A DNA stretch of 44,244 bases from Verrucomicrobiota bacterium (GTDB taxonomy: Bacteria > Verrucomicrobiota > Verrucomicrobiia > Opitutales > UBA953). The DNA lies in contig JAPLTU010000061.1 in assembly GCA_026397965.1 (NCBI GenBank), positions 1-44,244 of the forward strand, read 5' to 3'. Shown piece by piece: positions 35,436 to 44,244 of this stretch; positions within the stretch are counted from its first letter, which is position 1, and each line of letters begins with the position of its first letter. The notes under the pieces are model-generated. The model saw only the letters and a list, made by a program, of their open reading frames with translations, had not been told where the DNA came from and made no database searches. The position numbers and the translations under genes were made by a program.

Positions 35436-37214
35436 ATGCAGAATTTCGCGAGCCAGTGTCTGGACCAAACAAAGGCACTCCTAAAACTCAATTTTAGTTC
35501 TATCGCAGCGGATGGCTCGATCATCCCTGTCCCCGGAGAGGTTTCTCGCGCCGATGAGCCTGGTCATGCCGCTTTGGCCTTCGGTGAATATTATCGTGCC
35601 ACGGGTGAATTGACTTTGGAACGTCAGAATATCGTCGAGATCGTGACCCGGACCATCACGGCGCAGGTCAGGTTGAGCAAGGGTTCAGATAACGGGATGG
35701 CTTTCGCCTGCCTTGGCTTGCTGGCTTTCGGGCCGACCCGGGAGCGTAATCCGGTCTGGGAACAGTTGGACGAATCGACTCGAAAATCCATTGAAGAGCG
35801 GCTGGCGATTATTCACGACCACCCTGATCATGTTCAGGCTTTTGATATCGCGAAAGCGGTATGTCGCTTCTCTTTCGGTCTTACGAAGAAAGATGAAACC
35901 GGCCCACTGGTCGATCGTTTCATCGACCGAATCACGGCGAATTCTACCGGGGGTTTTCATGACGAGGCTTCCCGAGCTACCCACGCTGATAATTTTGGCG
36001 GCGTCTTCGACCTCTACGGGATCGTCGCCCTGATCTTCATCCGTCAGGCCCTGCAGCTTCACGCGAACATCCAAGTCCGGGATGCTAAGCTGCCGAAGCT
36101 TCGTACCCTCTCTGAAAAGTATGTCCGGGTAATTATGGACATCGTCCGCGAAGATGGCATGGGTTGGTGCTTCGGGCGCGGCATCGGTGCCTATGGCCAG
36201 ATGCACTGTACCACCTTGTTGCTGCAAGCGCTCCGTGACCGTTGGATCGCCGTCGACAAGGAGCCTCAGGCCCGCGACTTGGTCCGTCGTCTTTACACAA
36301 ATTTCTTCACGACTTTCTTTGATGCCGAACATGGGTTAATTGTGATTCGAGATCAGGAGCGGGATACGATTCCCGGACATACGACCCGAATGGCTAATTT
36401 TGATGCCGCCCGTTACCTCTCCCAGTGGTCCCGCTTAGCTAAGACAATCGGCGGTTCGCTTGATGTCGTGAAGCCTTCGGTGCGGCTCCCCGTTTGCCGT
36501 TATTTCTCTTTCGATAAATCTCCCCGTAAAGAGCAGGGTTTGCTCTCCTATCAGGATCCGACGTCAGGGTTGCATGTGTTGCTTCCTTTGGTTGCAGCTG
36601 GCTCGCACCGTTATTGCGATTCCTTGGCCTTTCCGCATATGCCTGGTGTGATGGATTGGCCATCCAATCAGGTGACCTCCCCTTTCATTCCGGAATTCAC
36701 CTTTGGCGGAAAGATTTTCACCCCTTCCTACTATGGTAAAAATGCTCAAGTCGCCATGGGAACCAAGTCTGGTACTTATCATTTCCGTTACGAACAGCCT
36801 GATATCATCGATCGCGAGGAAAAACTTTCGGTAAATTTAGCATCCATGAAAGTCGACTGGGAGTTCACGGGCGGCCGGATGGTCGGTCGTTTTACGCTCA
36901 CGGCTAAATCCGCCCTTGTCTTGGAGGAATTCCGCTTGGTCCTTCCCATTGCTTCGACGCATTCGCGGATGACTCCGGGTAACGCTTGGGTGCTGGGGCC
37001 GGAATCGCATCGCTGTGAAGTTCTTAAGGACGATTTTCATGCCGCCTGGGCCGAGACTAAGGTTGTCAGTGAAGACCCCCGCCACCGCACCTGTTGGGGT
37101 AAGGTCCATTTCTATCAAGTTTTAGAGCGCGACAAGCCGATGGCTCTCCGGGCAGGGATGAGCTATACCTTAGAAATCGCTTTCCAGCCACATATCGTGC
37201 CAGCCAGCGGCTGA
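35436..37214 (+). CDS. Unrecognised 592-residue cytoplasmic protein, possibly an alpha-toroid plus beta-sandwich carbohydrate-active enzyme
   Basis: No family can be named with confidence. The first ~330 residues are alpha-helical with regularly spaced Trp, Tyr, Gly and Asp (GHAALAFGEYYRATGE, GMGWCFGRGIGAYGQMH, AARYLSQWSRL). That resembles the (alpha/alpha) toroids of polysaccharide lyases and glycoside hydrolases. The last ~220 residues look beta-rich (GTYHFRYEQPD, GRFTLTAKSALVLEEF, YTLEIAFQP), as in the sandwich domains that follow such toroids. There is no signal peptide, so it would act on imported oligosaccharides. His, Tyr and Arg candidates lie around residues 240-250 and 300-320. It stands between a hypothetical membrane protein and metG. 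The carbohydrate link is inference. Confidence 0.75.
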   Translation: MQNFASQCLDQTKALLKLNFSSIAADGSIIPVPGEVSRADEPGHAALAFGEYYRATGELTLERQNIVEIVTRTITAQVRLSKGSDNGMAFACLGLLAFGPTRERNPVWEQLDESTRKSIEERLAIIHDHPDHVQAFDIAKAVCRFSFGLTKKDETGPLVDRFIDRITANSTGGFHDEASRATHADNFGGVFDLYGIVALIFIRQALQLHANIQVRDAKLPKLRTLSEKYVRVIMDIVREDGMGWCFGRGIGAYGQMHCTTLLLQALRDRWIAVDKEPQARDLVRRLYTNFFTTFFDAEHGLIVIRDQERDTIPGHTTRMANFDAARYLSQWSRLAKTIGGSLDVVKPSVRLPVCRYFSFDKSPRKEQGLLSYQDPTSGLHVLLPLVAAGSHRYCDSLAFPHMPGVMDWPSNQVTSPFIPEFTFGGKIFTPSYYGKNAQVAMGTKSGTYHFRYEQPDIIDREEKLSVNLASMKVDWEFTGGRMVGRFTLTAKSALVLEEFRLVLPIASTHSRMTPGNAWVLGPESHRCEVLKDDFHAAWAETKVVSEDPRHRTCWGKVHFYQVLERDKPMALRAGMSYTLEIAFQPHIVPASG

Positions 37215-37339
37215 CCGGTCGTTGCGGTAATTGTGCAAAATCTGGTGGTCCCGGTGCGTTCACCAAGCCTTTAATGGGTTGTTGCGCCTTCGGGGTTGTC
37301 CTCCCCCCAAGCTCCCCGCTATCCCTTGACCAAGTATTC

Positions 37340-38881
37340 ATGCCTCGCTCGTTTTATATCACCACCGCCATTGATTATGCCAATGGTGCTCCCCACCTCG
37401 GCCATGCTTACGAAAAAGTTCTGGCCGACGTCATTGCTCGTTATCGTCGGATGCAAGGGTGCCAGGTCCACTTGCTTACCGGGTTGGATGAACATGGCCA
37501 GAAAGTCCAACAGACGGCCCAGCAGCGGAATATCGAGCCCCAGGTGTTCGTCGACGAGATCGCCGTAGGATTCCGTCAGATGCTCGTCGATCTCGGAATC
37601 TCGAACGATGATTATATCCGGACTACAGAGACCCGTCATAAAAAAGTTGTTCAGGATTTCCTACAGCGGCTGCACGACCAAGGCTTCATCTATCTAGGCA
37701 CGAAGACGGATTGGTATTCTACCCGACAGGAGCAATTTCTGACCGATAAGGACCGGAACCCAGATGGTTCTTGGCCGGACATTTATGGCGAGGTCACGCA
37801 GACGACCGAAGAGAATTATTATTTCAAACTTTCCCAATTTCAACCTTGGCTGGTGGATTACCTCGCAACTCATCCGGATTTCGTCAACCCCCGTTTCCGG
37901 CAGAAACAGGTCCTTGAATTCCTGAAGGAGCCGATGAACGATCTTTGTATCTCCCGTCCGAAGACGCGCCTGACTTGGGGTATCGAATTACCGTTCGACC
38001 GGAATTACGTCACTTACGTCTGGTTCGACGCGTTGACCAATTATTATTCCGCTGTCGTTGATCGCGGGCTTTGGCCAGCAGACGTCCATGTGATCGGTAA
38101 GGACATTCTGTCGCCACCCCATGCGGTCTATTGGCCATGCATGCTCAAGGCTCTCGGCTTGGATCCGCCCAAGCAGCTGCTCGTCCATGGCTGGTGGACG
38201 ATCAATAATCAGAAAGCCTCCAAGAGCGCCGGCAATGCGGGTAGCACCTTAAGCTACGTTTCGACGCACGGTGCGGATGCTTTCCGCTATTACCTTTGTC
38301 GGGAAATGGTCGTCGGACAAGATGCAGATTTCTCTGCCGTAAGTTTCGTCAATCGTTACAAGGCAGACCTTGGGAATAATCTGGGTAACCTCGTCAACCG
38401 TTTGTTAAATATGGTGGGGCGTAACTATGCTGGCTCGATACCGGCCGCTGCGGCCGACGAACCTTTAGAGCAAGGTTTACGCGCCTTGTGGACGGAAACC
38501 GAAGCTAAGCTGCATAAGGCGATAGACGAATATCAGGTCAGCCACGCCTTGGAGACCCTTTGGGTTTTTATCAGTGCCATGAACGCTTATATCGAAGCCC
38601 GTGCCCCCTGGAAGTTGGCTAAATCTCCGGAGGCGGCTGATCGCGCCCGATTGGATTCCTGTTTAGCGCATGTTGCCGAAGGCCTTCGTTTGGTGGCGAC
38701 TGTTCTTTTACCCGTGATGCCGGTCGCTTGTGCCAAATTGCTTGTAAACATTGGCCGCCCTGTTCCCGGGTCTTTTGCGGGACAGTTACAGTGGTCGCAG
38801 GTTTGCACGCTATCCAAGGTGGCAGAAGCCTGCATTCTTTTCCCCCCCGTCGATCTCCCTGCCCCGCCCGCGTCGGTTTAA
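37340..38881 (+). CDS. metG: Methionine--tRNA ligase
   Basis: Charges tRNA-Met. The start MPRSFYITTAIDYANG is chosen because it gives the conserved N-terminus; the frame further upstream is unrelated. The HIGH motif appears as PHLGH (18-22) and the KMSKS loop as KASKS (292-296). The WYS..QEQF region lacks the zinc-binding cysteines of the E. coli-type enzyme. The 513-residue protein has no C-terminal tRNA-binding (EMAP-like) extension. This is the compact zinc-free MetRS type. Its upstream gap (37215-37339) contains TTGTCC...TATCCC, a possible promoter, but nothing firm. Confidence 0.96.
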   Translation: MPRSFYITTAIDYANGAPHLGHAYEKVLADVIARYRRMQGCQVHLLTGLDEHGQKVQQTAQQRNIEPQVFVDEIAVGFRQMLVDLGISNDDYIRTTETRHKKVVQDFLQRLHDQGFIYLGTKTDWYSTRQEQFLTDKDRNPDGSWPDIYGEVTQTTEENYYFKLSQFQPWLVDYLATHPDFVNPRFRQKQVLEFLKEPMNDLCISRPKTRLTWGIELPFDRNYVTYVWFDALTNYYSAVVDRGLWPADVHVIGKDILSPPHAVYWPCMLKALGLDPPKQLLVHGWWTINNQKASKSAGNAGSTLSYVSTHGADAFRYYLCREMVVGQDADFSAVSFVNRYKADLGNNLGNLVNRLLNMVGRNYAGSIPAAAADEPLEQGLRALWTETEAKLHKAIDEYQVSHALETLWVFISAMNAYIEARAPWKLAKSPEAADRARLDSCLAHVAEGLRLVATVLLPVMPVACAKLLVNIGRPVPGSFAGQLQWSQVCTLSKVAEACILFPPVDLPAPPASV

Positions 38882-38907
38882 TCTAGATATCAAAAGGTCC
38901 GTAACTC

Positions 38908-40251
38908 TTGAACACCGTGAATGATATCTCTGAAGCATGGAAGCTGCTGACCGAGGCAGAAGCCGTTCGCGATGGTTCTGGTTGGATTGCCTATACTTTT
39001 GCGACCGCTCCGTTGGATCCGCTGGCGGTCTTGGAGACGCTCGATGAGCCGGCTCCGCGCGGATATTTCGAAAATCCATCCCGTCAACGCGCCCACGCCG
39101 CTGGTAAGCCCGTCATCGAGTGGCAAGGACGGGGGGCCCGGCGTTTTCATGCTGCCGATCAGTGGCTTGTTAAGATTAAAGCACAAATTTCTTCGGTCGG
39201 GGGCTCTCCGCGCATCATTGCCACTTTCCCTTTCTATCCGGGTGACGACAAGTCTGGGATGGATGCCAAGCTCTTCTTGCCCGCCTGGCAGGTCGTCACG
39301 GAAAATGACCAGACTTTAGTGACCTTAGCCGAGCCTGCGTCCGCGGGGTGCGCTAAGCGTTTGATGGGTCGCGCCGAACAGTTTCGTAAATTCACTTACC
39401 GTTCTGACCCTCCGGCCTCCCGGGCGCCTATTCCTACCGTCTTAAGTGAGGTCGGTGGTACGTGGTTTCCAACTGCTGTCCAACGAGCCACGGAACTCAT
39501 CAAGCAAGGGGCTTTCGAAAAAATCGTTCTATCTCGGGCCTTTGTCTGGCGGCGTAATGAAGCGTTCAGCACTTACGCTACCCTGCACCGTTTACGGCGT
39601 GCAAACCCCGGCTGCCACACTTTCTTGGTCGATGAACCTGACGGGGTTCTCATCGGTTCGACTCCGGAGACACTCCTTTCGGTTTTTGATGGTGAAGTGC
39701 GTACCGAATCAGTAGCGGGAACCACGCGGCGCGGCGAATCGGCTTCGGAAGACGCCAGCTTGGCCGAAGGTTTGCTCACAAGTGATAAAGATATTCGCGA
39801 GCATAACGCCGTGACGGCTTCGATTCTTCGACGTCTTCGTATGGTGGGCGTCGTCGCTGCCACAACGCGCAATCAAGAACTTTTACGGTTAGGTAATGTC
39901 ATGCATTTGCGCTCTCCGATTGTCGGACGGATGCCCGCGGACCGGCGTTTCCTCGAAGTGGCGGGCGAATTACATCCGACCCCAGCGGTCGGTGGTAAAC
40001 CGCGCGAACTGGCTTTGCCTCATATTCCTGGTTTTGAACCCCACGATCGCGGCTTATATACCGGTGCTGTTGGCTGGGTTAATCTCGATGGCATGACCGG
40101 TAAGCTTTTTGTGGCTCTGCGTTGCGCCCGTCTTCGTGGGTCGGAAGCCCGGGCCTTTGCCGGCGCCGGCATCGTTGCAGGTTCTGATCCGGAGGCCGAA
40201 TCTAGGGAGACAGAAATGAAACTCCGGACGATTTTGGAGGCTTTGATCTAG
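38908..40251 (+). CDS. menF: Isochorismate synthase (MenF-type chorismate-binding enzyme)
   Basis: Converts chorismate to isochorismate, the first step to menaquinone (or a siderophore). The C-terminal chorismate-binding domain has KIVLSRAFVW, GSTPETLLSV, GELHPTPAVGG, YTGAVGWVNLDG and AGAGIVAGSDPEAESRETEMK, the last typical of isochorismate synthases. The N-terminal ~150 residues are variable, as in MenF. The start is probably TTG at 38908, preceded by AAAAGG; GTG at 38917 is an alternative. It ends directly at the start of dtd with no spacing. No other men genes lie in the window, so assignment to menaquinone rather than siderophore synthesis is inference. Confidence 0.9.
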   Translation: MNTVNDISEAWKLLTEAEAVRDGSGWIAYTFATAPLDPLAVLETLDEPAPRGYFENPSRQRAHAAGKPVIEWQGRGARRFHAADQWLVKIKAQISSVGGSPRIIATFPFYPGDDKSGMDAKLFLPAWQVVTENDQTLVTLAEPASAGCAKRLMGRAEQFRKFTYRSDPPASRAPIPTVLSEVGGTWFPTAVQRATELIKQGAFEKIVLSRAFVWRRNEAFSTYATLHRLRRANPGCHTFLVDEPDGVLIGSTPETLLSVFDGEVRTESVAGTTRRGESASEDASLAEGLLTSDKDIREHNAVTASILRRLRMVGVVAATTRNQELLRLGNVMHLRSPIVGRMPADRRFLEVAGELHPTPAVGGKPRELALPHIPGFEPHDRGLYTGAVGWVNLDGMTGKLFVALRCARLRGSEARAFAGAGIVAGSDPEAESRETEMKLRTILEALI

Positions 40252-40689
40252 ATGGTAATTGTCTTGCAAAGGGTTTTATCAGCTTCGGTGGATGTCGACG
40301 GAACATGCGTGGCCAAAATCGGACGAGGTTATTTGCTATTCATCGGGCTCGCGGCCACGGATACAACGGCCGAGGTCAAGCGCTTGGCCACTGACGTTTT
40401 CAAAGTGAGATTGATGGAAGACGAACAGGGTAAGATGGGCCGGACGCTGCAGGATGCGCAGGGAGAGGTCCTGGCGGTTAGTCAATTTACCCTCTTGGCG
40501 AGTTTTGCGAAAGGAAACCGGCCTTCCTTTCATGACGCCGCCCGCCCCGAGGTTGCCGAGTCCCTTTTTGACGAATTCGTTCTGGAATTATCTGTGCTTA
40601 TCGGACAAAAAATCCCGACTGGCGTTTTTGGGGCAAACATGAAAGTCGCCATGATCAACGACGGGCCGGTGACGGTTGTCCTTACTTAG
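40252..40689 (+). CDS. dtd: D-aminoacyl-tRNA deacylase
   Basis: Removes D-amino acids (and mischarged glycine) wrongly attached to tRNA. The 145-residue length equals the family. Both active-site motifs are present: SQFTL (about 97-101) and the NxGPVT motif as NDGPVTVVLT at the C-terminus. The starting block QRVLSASVDVDG is also typical. Its ATG immediately follows the menF TAG, which implies translational coupling. Confidence 0.97.
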   Translation: MVIVLQRVLSASVDVDGTCVAKIGRGYLLFIGLAATDTTAEVKRLATDVFKVRLMEDEQGKMGRTLQDAQGEVLAVSQFTLLASFAKGNRPSFHDAARPEVAESLFDEFVLELSVLIGQKIPTGVFGANMKVAMINDGPVTVVLT

Positions 40690-40737
40690 TTTAATCTTTG
40701 CTTCCTGCCTCGGATAATCTAACGCTTTGTTAGTATC

Positions 40738-41496
40738 ATGCTTTCTGTCCGCATCATCCCTTGTCTCGACGTCCATGCCGGACGGGTCGTCAAAGGTATT
40801 AAATTTGAGGAATTGCGCGATGCCGGCGACCCAGTGGCGATCGCGGCCGCCTACGAAAAACAAGGAGCCGATGAACTGGTCTTCTTGGATATCACCGCAT
40901 CGAGTGATGAACGTAAGACCATCGTAGATGTCGTCGAGAGGACCGCGGATCAGGTCTTCATGCCTTTAACCGTCGGTGGTGGCCTGCGCTCGGTCACCGA
41001 TATCCGCATCATGTTGAATGCCGGCGCGGATAAGGTATCCCTGAATACCGCTGCCATCCAGAATCCGGAGCTCATCCTGGAAGCGGCCCGCAAGTTTGGT
41101 AGTCAATGTATCGTCGTGGCAATCGACGCCAAGTGCGTGGCGCCAGGGCAATGGGAAGTTTTTACCCACGGCGGAAGAAAGCCAACCGGCATCGACGCAG
41201 TCGCCTGGGCTAAGAAAGTCCATTCACTTGGAGCCGGAGAAATCTTACTGACGAGTATGAATCGTGACGGAACGGCGGTTGGCTATGACGTACCGCTTAA
41301 CCTCGCCGTCGCGTCCGCGGTGGAAGTGCCCGTGATAGCCTCTGGCGGGGCTGGAACCCTCGATCATTTGGCCGAGGTTTTAAAAGCTGGCGGAGCCAGC
41401 GCTGTTTTAGCCGCGAGTATTTTTCACTTTGGTACCTTTACGGTTCGCCAAGCAAAAGAGCACTTAAGGTCCGTCGGTCTACCGGTTCGCCTCTAA
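40738..41496 (+). CDS. hisF: Imidazole glycerol phosphate synthase subunit HisF
   Basis: Cyclase subunit that makes imidazole-glycerol-P and AICAR from PRFAR and ammonia. It is a TIM barrel with half-barrel symmetry: the first half has [19 protein letters not shown] with catalytic Asp, and the second has [11 protein letters not shown] with the matching Asp. Phosphate loops are VGGGLRS and ASGGAGT. At 252 residues it has normal length. No other his genes are adjacent. A GATAAT at 40713-40718, 25 bases before the ATG, is a possible -10 element. The gene is convergent with the CBS protein and separated from it by 4 bases. Confidence 0.97.
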   Translation: MLSVRIIPCLDVHAGRVVKGIKFEELRDAGDPVAIAAAYEKQGADELVFLDITASSDERKTIVDVVERTADQVFMPLTVGGGLRSVTDIRIMLNAGADKVSLNTAAIQNPELILEAARKFGSQCIVVAIDAKCVAPGQWEVFTHGGRKPTGIDAVAWAKKVHSLGAGEILLTSMNRDGTAVGYDVPLNLAVASAVEVPVIASGGAGTLDHLAEVLKAGGASAVLAASIFHFGTFTVRQAKEHLRSVGLPVRL

Positions 41497-41500
41497 GTAT

Positions 41501-42814
41501 TTAAGCGGGTACGGGCGTTGCCTTGGGCATGACCAAGACCTTATCGAGTCGATGTCCATCCATGTCGATGACCTCGAAGATATGGCCGAGGGCTTCGACC
41601 CTATCGCCTTCATTCGGGATACGCCCAAGGGAGCGCATGATGAAGCCCGAGATGGCGGTGAAGCGCCCCGACCCTTCGCCGGGAAAGCGGCCGATAATCC
41701 CGGTCGCTTCGCGGAAATCTTCAAGCGAAACCACGGCATCCACTACCCAGCTGCCGTCGTCACGGCGACGAACGGGTTTGGTTTGGGTTACTGGCGAGCC
41801 CTCATTCGGCAGTTCGCCGACGACTGATTCCAGAACATCGTTGAGGGATACTACCCCACGAACTCGCCCGAATTCATCGGTAACCAAAGCCAGATGAATC
41901 TTATCTTTCCGAAACCGCTCCAAGAGCTGAGTTCCCGTGCTTTGTTGGGGTATCGTCGGAGATTCGGTGAGGAGATCTTTGATGGATGCGCTACCGGTCA
42001 GGGCTAAATTAGCCCAAAGTCTTTTCACCGAGATAACCCCGAGATGCCGGTCGGTTGTTCCCTTGAATACCGGAAACCAAGTATGTCCTGAGGCTACTAC
42101 TTTTCGCCAATTTACTTCTTCGGTGTCATCAAGATTAAGCCAGACGACCCGGTTGCTTGGCGTCATGAGTTGTTCGGCGGTAATCAGGTCCAAGGACAAT
42201 GCGCCGTGGACCATCCGATGTTCGGATGCGTGTAAGACCCCGGAGGCCATGCCCTGGTCCACCATCATACGTAGTTCGTCTTCAGACATGGTGTCTTCGG
42301 GCGCGCGTTTCTTGCCGAATATAAACATGACCACGTCCGCACAGGTGCTCATGGCGTTGACGAGCGGAGAAGAAATGGCGGCGACAAAAGCCATGGGACG
42401 CGAGAAGTTCGCGGCCAGGCCTTCGGGTTTGATCAGTGCAAGTCGCTTGGGGACAATCTCCGCAAAAATCACGGTGAGGGCGCCGATAAAAAAAGAGACG
42501 ATACCGCCCGCTAAGGCGTGGGCGTGTGCTGCTCCCCATGTCCAAGGAAGTTGCTCGAGAATGGGTGTGAGACGATTGGTCAGGGGTGTCCCACCATAGA
42601 TGGCCGCTACAATACTGCCGAAAGTCATGCCAACTTGAACGGTTGAGAGGAACTTCGAAGGGTCGGCCAGCAAGGCAAGCGCGACCTTCGCCCCTTTGTC
42701 GCCACGTTCGGCCATTTTCGCTAAACGACGACGATTAGCCGAGACTAAGGCCATTTCCGCCAAAACAAAGAAGGCCGTGATGAGGAGACAGGCGGCTATA
42801 AGGATGATTTCCAC
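41501..42814 (-). CDS. CNNM/CBS-domain membrane protein (CorC/HlyC family)
   Basis: The N-terminal DUF21/CNNM transmembrane domain (about 1-190) has LAEMALVSANRRRL and VQVGMTFGSIVAAIYGG. Two CBS domains (about 205-325; DRHLGVISVKRLW, VTDEFGRVRGVVSLNDVLE) and a C-terminal CorC_HlyC transporter-associated domain (about 345-430) follow. This is the standard architecture of the family often mislabelled hemolysin. Characterised members export Mg2+ or other divalent metals, with CBS domains sensing nucleotides. The 437-residue length is normal. It is divergent to nadB, with an 80-base gap in between. Confidence 0.93.
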   Translation of the reverse strand: MEIILIAACLLITAFFVLAEMALVSANRRRLAKMAERGDKGAKVALALLADPSKFLSTVQVGMTFGSIVAAIYGGTPLTNRLTPILEQLPWTWGAAHAHALAGGIVSFFIGALTVIFAEIVPKRLALIKPEGLAANFSRPMAFVAAISSPLVNAMSTCADVVMFIFGKKRAPEDTMSEDELRMMVDQGMASGVLHASEHRMVHGALSLDLITAEQLMTPSNRVVWLNLDDTEEVNWRKVVASGHTWFPVFKGTTDRHLGVISVKRLWANLALTGSASIKDLLTESPTIPQQSTGTQLLERFRKDKIHLALVTDEFGRVRGVVSLNDVLESVVGELPNEGSPVTQTKPVRRRDDGSWVVDAVVSLEDFREATGIIGRFPGEGSGRFTAISGFIMRSLGRIPNEGDRVEALGHIFEVIDMDGHRLDKVLVMPKATPVPA

Positions 42815-42894
42815 TGCCTGATGGTTATGACGTTGAAGACTAATTCGTCAAATCCGCTTGTTGCCGGCCTGCCCTGCCTTAGGTTTTAGCCTGA

Positions 42895-44244
42895 ATGGCG
42901 ACTTATTACGACGCAATCGTGGTTGGTAGTGGAATCGGTGGCTTGAGCTTCGCGCTCAATTTAGCCAACCGAGGGCTCTCCGTCGCTATTGTGACGAAGA
43001 AAACCCGTTCGGAATCCAATACGAATTGGGCTCAAGGTGGGATCGCTTGCGTGACGGATAAGACCGATGATTTCGCAAGCCATGTGCAGGATACTTTGAT
43101 GGCCGGCGATGGGCTCTGTGACATTAATGTCGTAAAGCATATCATCGAAGCGGGTCCCGCCCGTGTAGCCGAACTCATCAGCTGGGGTGTCCAATTTGAA
43201 AACGGTAAAGATGGCCGACCGGATTTAGGACGCGAGGGGGGGCATTCGAAACGAAGAATCCTACACGCCCGCGACATGACTGGCCGGGCGATAGAGTCGG
43301 CGCTGCTGCGAGCGGTCGCGCAGGCACCTAAGGTGGTCATGATGGAGCACCATCTGGTGATTGATTTAATCACCCGGGCTAAAAACGAAACCACCATCGC
43401 CCCAGGTAGTGGCGAAGATCGCGTCTTAGGTTTACATGTCTTGAATACCCGGGCGTCGAAGGTAGAAACCTTGGCTGCCCATACGGTGATTCTGGCGACC
43501 GGGGGTATTGGACAGGTCTACCAGTTTACGACTAACCCGGATATCGCCACGGGCGATGGAGTTGCGATGGCTTATCGCGCCGGCGCCCAGATTCATGATA
43601 TGGAAATGGTGCAATTCCACCCGACTGCCCTCAAGGCGCCGGATGGTAGTCGAGCTTTGATTTCAGAAGCGGTCAGAGGCGAAGGGGCTATTTTAAAAGA
43701 TATTAATGGTCGGGCCTTCATGAAAGATTTTCACCCTTTGGGCGATCTGGCCCCTCGCGACATCGTGGCTCGGGCGATCGATTCGGTCATGAAACGCGAT
43801 GGTTCACCGCATGTTCTACTGGATGCCACGCAGGTGGCTTTGGGCCACCTTCCTGAACGTTTCCCCCACATCTATGAAACTTGCCGTAAGGCTGGCTTCG
43901 ACTTGACTAAGGAGCCCATTCCAGTCGTCCCGGCCGCCCATTATCTTTGCGGCGGCGTTGCGACGGATTTATTCGGACGAACTTCCCTTCCTGGTCTTTA
44001 TGCGGTCGGAGAGGTGGCCTGCACCGGTCTGCATGGAGCTAATCGATTAGCTTCCAATTCCTTGCTGGAGGCCGTGGTCTTGGCTCACGACGGAGCGAAT
44101 GCGGTCTTTGAGGAAATAGCACGGCGGCCTCAGGCGGCCCCCCCCCAACTACAACAATCCCGCCGACTACTACAACGGTCGCGCCAACTACGACTACTAC
44201 GACTACGATCACAACAATTCCGCCGACTACGACAACGACGACTA
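42895..44244 (+). CDS. nadB: L-aspartate oxidase (partial, 3' end lost or corrupted)
   Basis: Flavoenzyme that oxidises aspartate to iminoaspartate for NAD synthesis. The start MATYYDAIVVGSGIGGLS gives the FAD dinucleotide fold at once. Family blocks follow: NTNWAQGGIACV, ATGGIGQVYQFTTNP, VQFHPTALKAP, EAVRGEGAIL, LAPRDIVARAID, PAAHYLCGGV, and GLHGANRLASNSLLEA near residue 390. This last block separates NadB from SdhA/FrdA together with the short intervening loops. After about residue 414 (44137) the frame stays open to the edge but no longer resembles NadB. The usual C-terminal helical domain of ~110 residues is missing, and the sequence becomes low-complexity. Confidence 0.92.
   Translation, partial: MATYYDAIVVGSGIGGLSFALNLANRGLSVAIVTKKTRSESNTNWAQGGIACVTDKTDDFASHVQDTLMAGDGLCDINVVKHIIEAGPARVAELISWGVQFENGKDGRPDLGREGGHSKRRILHARDMTGRAIESALLRAVAQAPKVVMMEHHLVIDLITRAKNETTIAPGSGEDRVLGLHVLNTRASKVETLAAHTVILATGGIGQVYQFTTNPDIATGDGVAMAYRAGAQIHDMEMVQFHPTALKAPDGSRALISEAVRGEGAILKDINGRAFMKDFHPLGDLAPRDIVARAIDSVMKRDGSPHVLLDATQVALGHLPERFPHIYETCRKAGFDLTKEPIPVVPAAHYLCGGVATDLFGRTSLPGLYAVGEVACTGLHGANRLASNSLLEAVVLAHDGANAVFEEIARRPQAAPPQLQQSRRLLQRSRQLRLLRLRSQQFRRLRQRRL
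44138..44244. repeat. Nine-C run followed by 60-bp-period low-complexity repeat
   Basis: C occurs nine times at 44138-44146. After it, ACAACAATCCCGCCGACTAC (44151-44170) recurs at 44211-44230 with one mismatch, exactly 60 bases later. Between them lie GACTAC/CAAC runs. In one frame it reads as N-, D- and Y-rich residues, and in the reverse frame as V/G-rich. It interrupts nadB. Confidence 0.85.

Noticed and set aside
44138-44244. CRISPR-like or tandem-repeat array at the right edge
   Set aside because: Only one partial repetition of a 60-bp unit is visible and there is no spacer structure. Low-complexity sequence or an assembly artefact fits better.

Overview
The window looks like a piece of a Verrucomicrobiota chromosome, probably near the Opitutales. 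This is inferred from gene content, not from a marker tree. The main evidence is a PSD1/DUF1549-type cytochrome cut by the left edge, a large PVC-type heme-binding protein with a C-terminal CxxCH domain, a Tat-exported Gfo/Idh/MocA oxidoreductase, and a rhamnose/fucose catabolic operon. Base composition is moderately GC-rich, with one clearly AT-rich intergenic island at 21.87-22.09 kb. I saw no phage, insertion sequence or CRISPR array.

The left half (about 1.3-21.9 kb) is dominated by cell-envelope synthesis. glmM, a compact GlmU-like gene and glmS form a tight operon from fructose-6-P towards UDP-GlcNAc. After a small double zinc-ribbon gene come two tRNA-Lys genes on the minus strand, then asd and a short SpoU methyltransferase. 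An L,D-transpeptidase lies divergent to asd. mreB-mreC-mreD-PBP2 runs on the minus strand. Further along are uppP (undecaprenyl-PP recycling), murJ (lipid II flippase) and an AmpD-type amidase lipoprotein. trpB-yicC and an HU-family gene followed by hisS-murJ sit among them on the plus strand.

The middle (22.0-29.2 kb) is a deoxyhexose operon: DeoR regulator, FucI-family isomerase, class II aldolase, rhamnulokinase, and a fused rhamnulose-1-P aldolase/short-chain dehydrogenase. The class II aldolase is broken by an exact 10-bp tandem duplication. Immediately after the fused enzyme, in its own reading frame, lies the C-terminal third of a LutC-type lactate-utilisation protein with no upstream part. 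That suggests a deletion of lactate-oxidation genes. A cluster of inverted and direct repeats upstream of the DeoR gene is a good operator candidate.

The right part holds the PVC heme protein, an S9 (DPP IV-like) peptidase, a small conserved membrane protein, a 592-residue protein I cannot name, metG, isochorismate synthase, dtd, hisF, a CNNM/CBS transporter-like protein (minus strand) and nadB. The last ~107 bases are odd: NadB similarity stops at a run of nine C, followed by a 60-bp-period N/D/Y-type low-complexity repeat. That is either a contig-end artefact or a real disruption.
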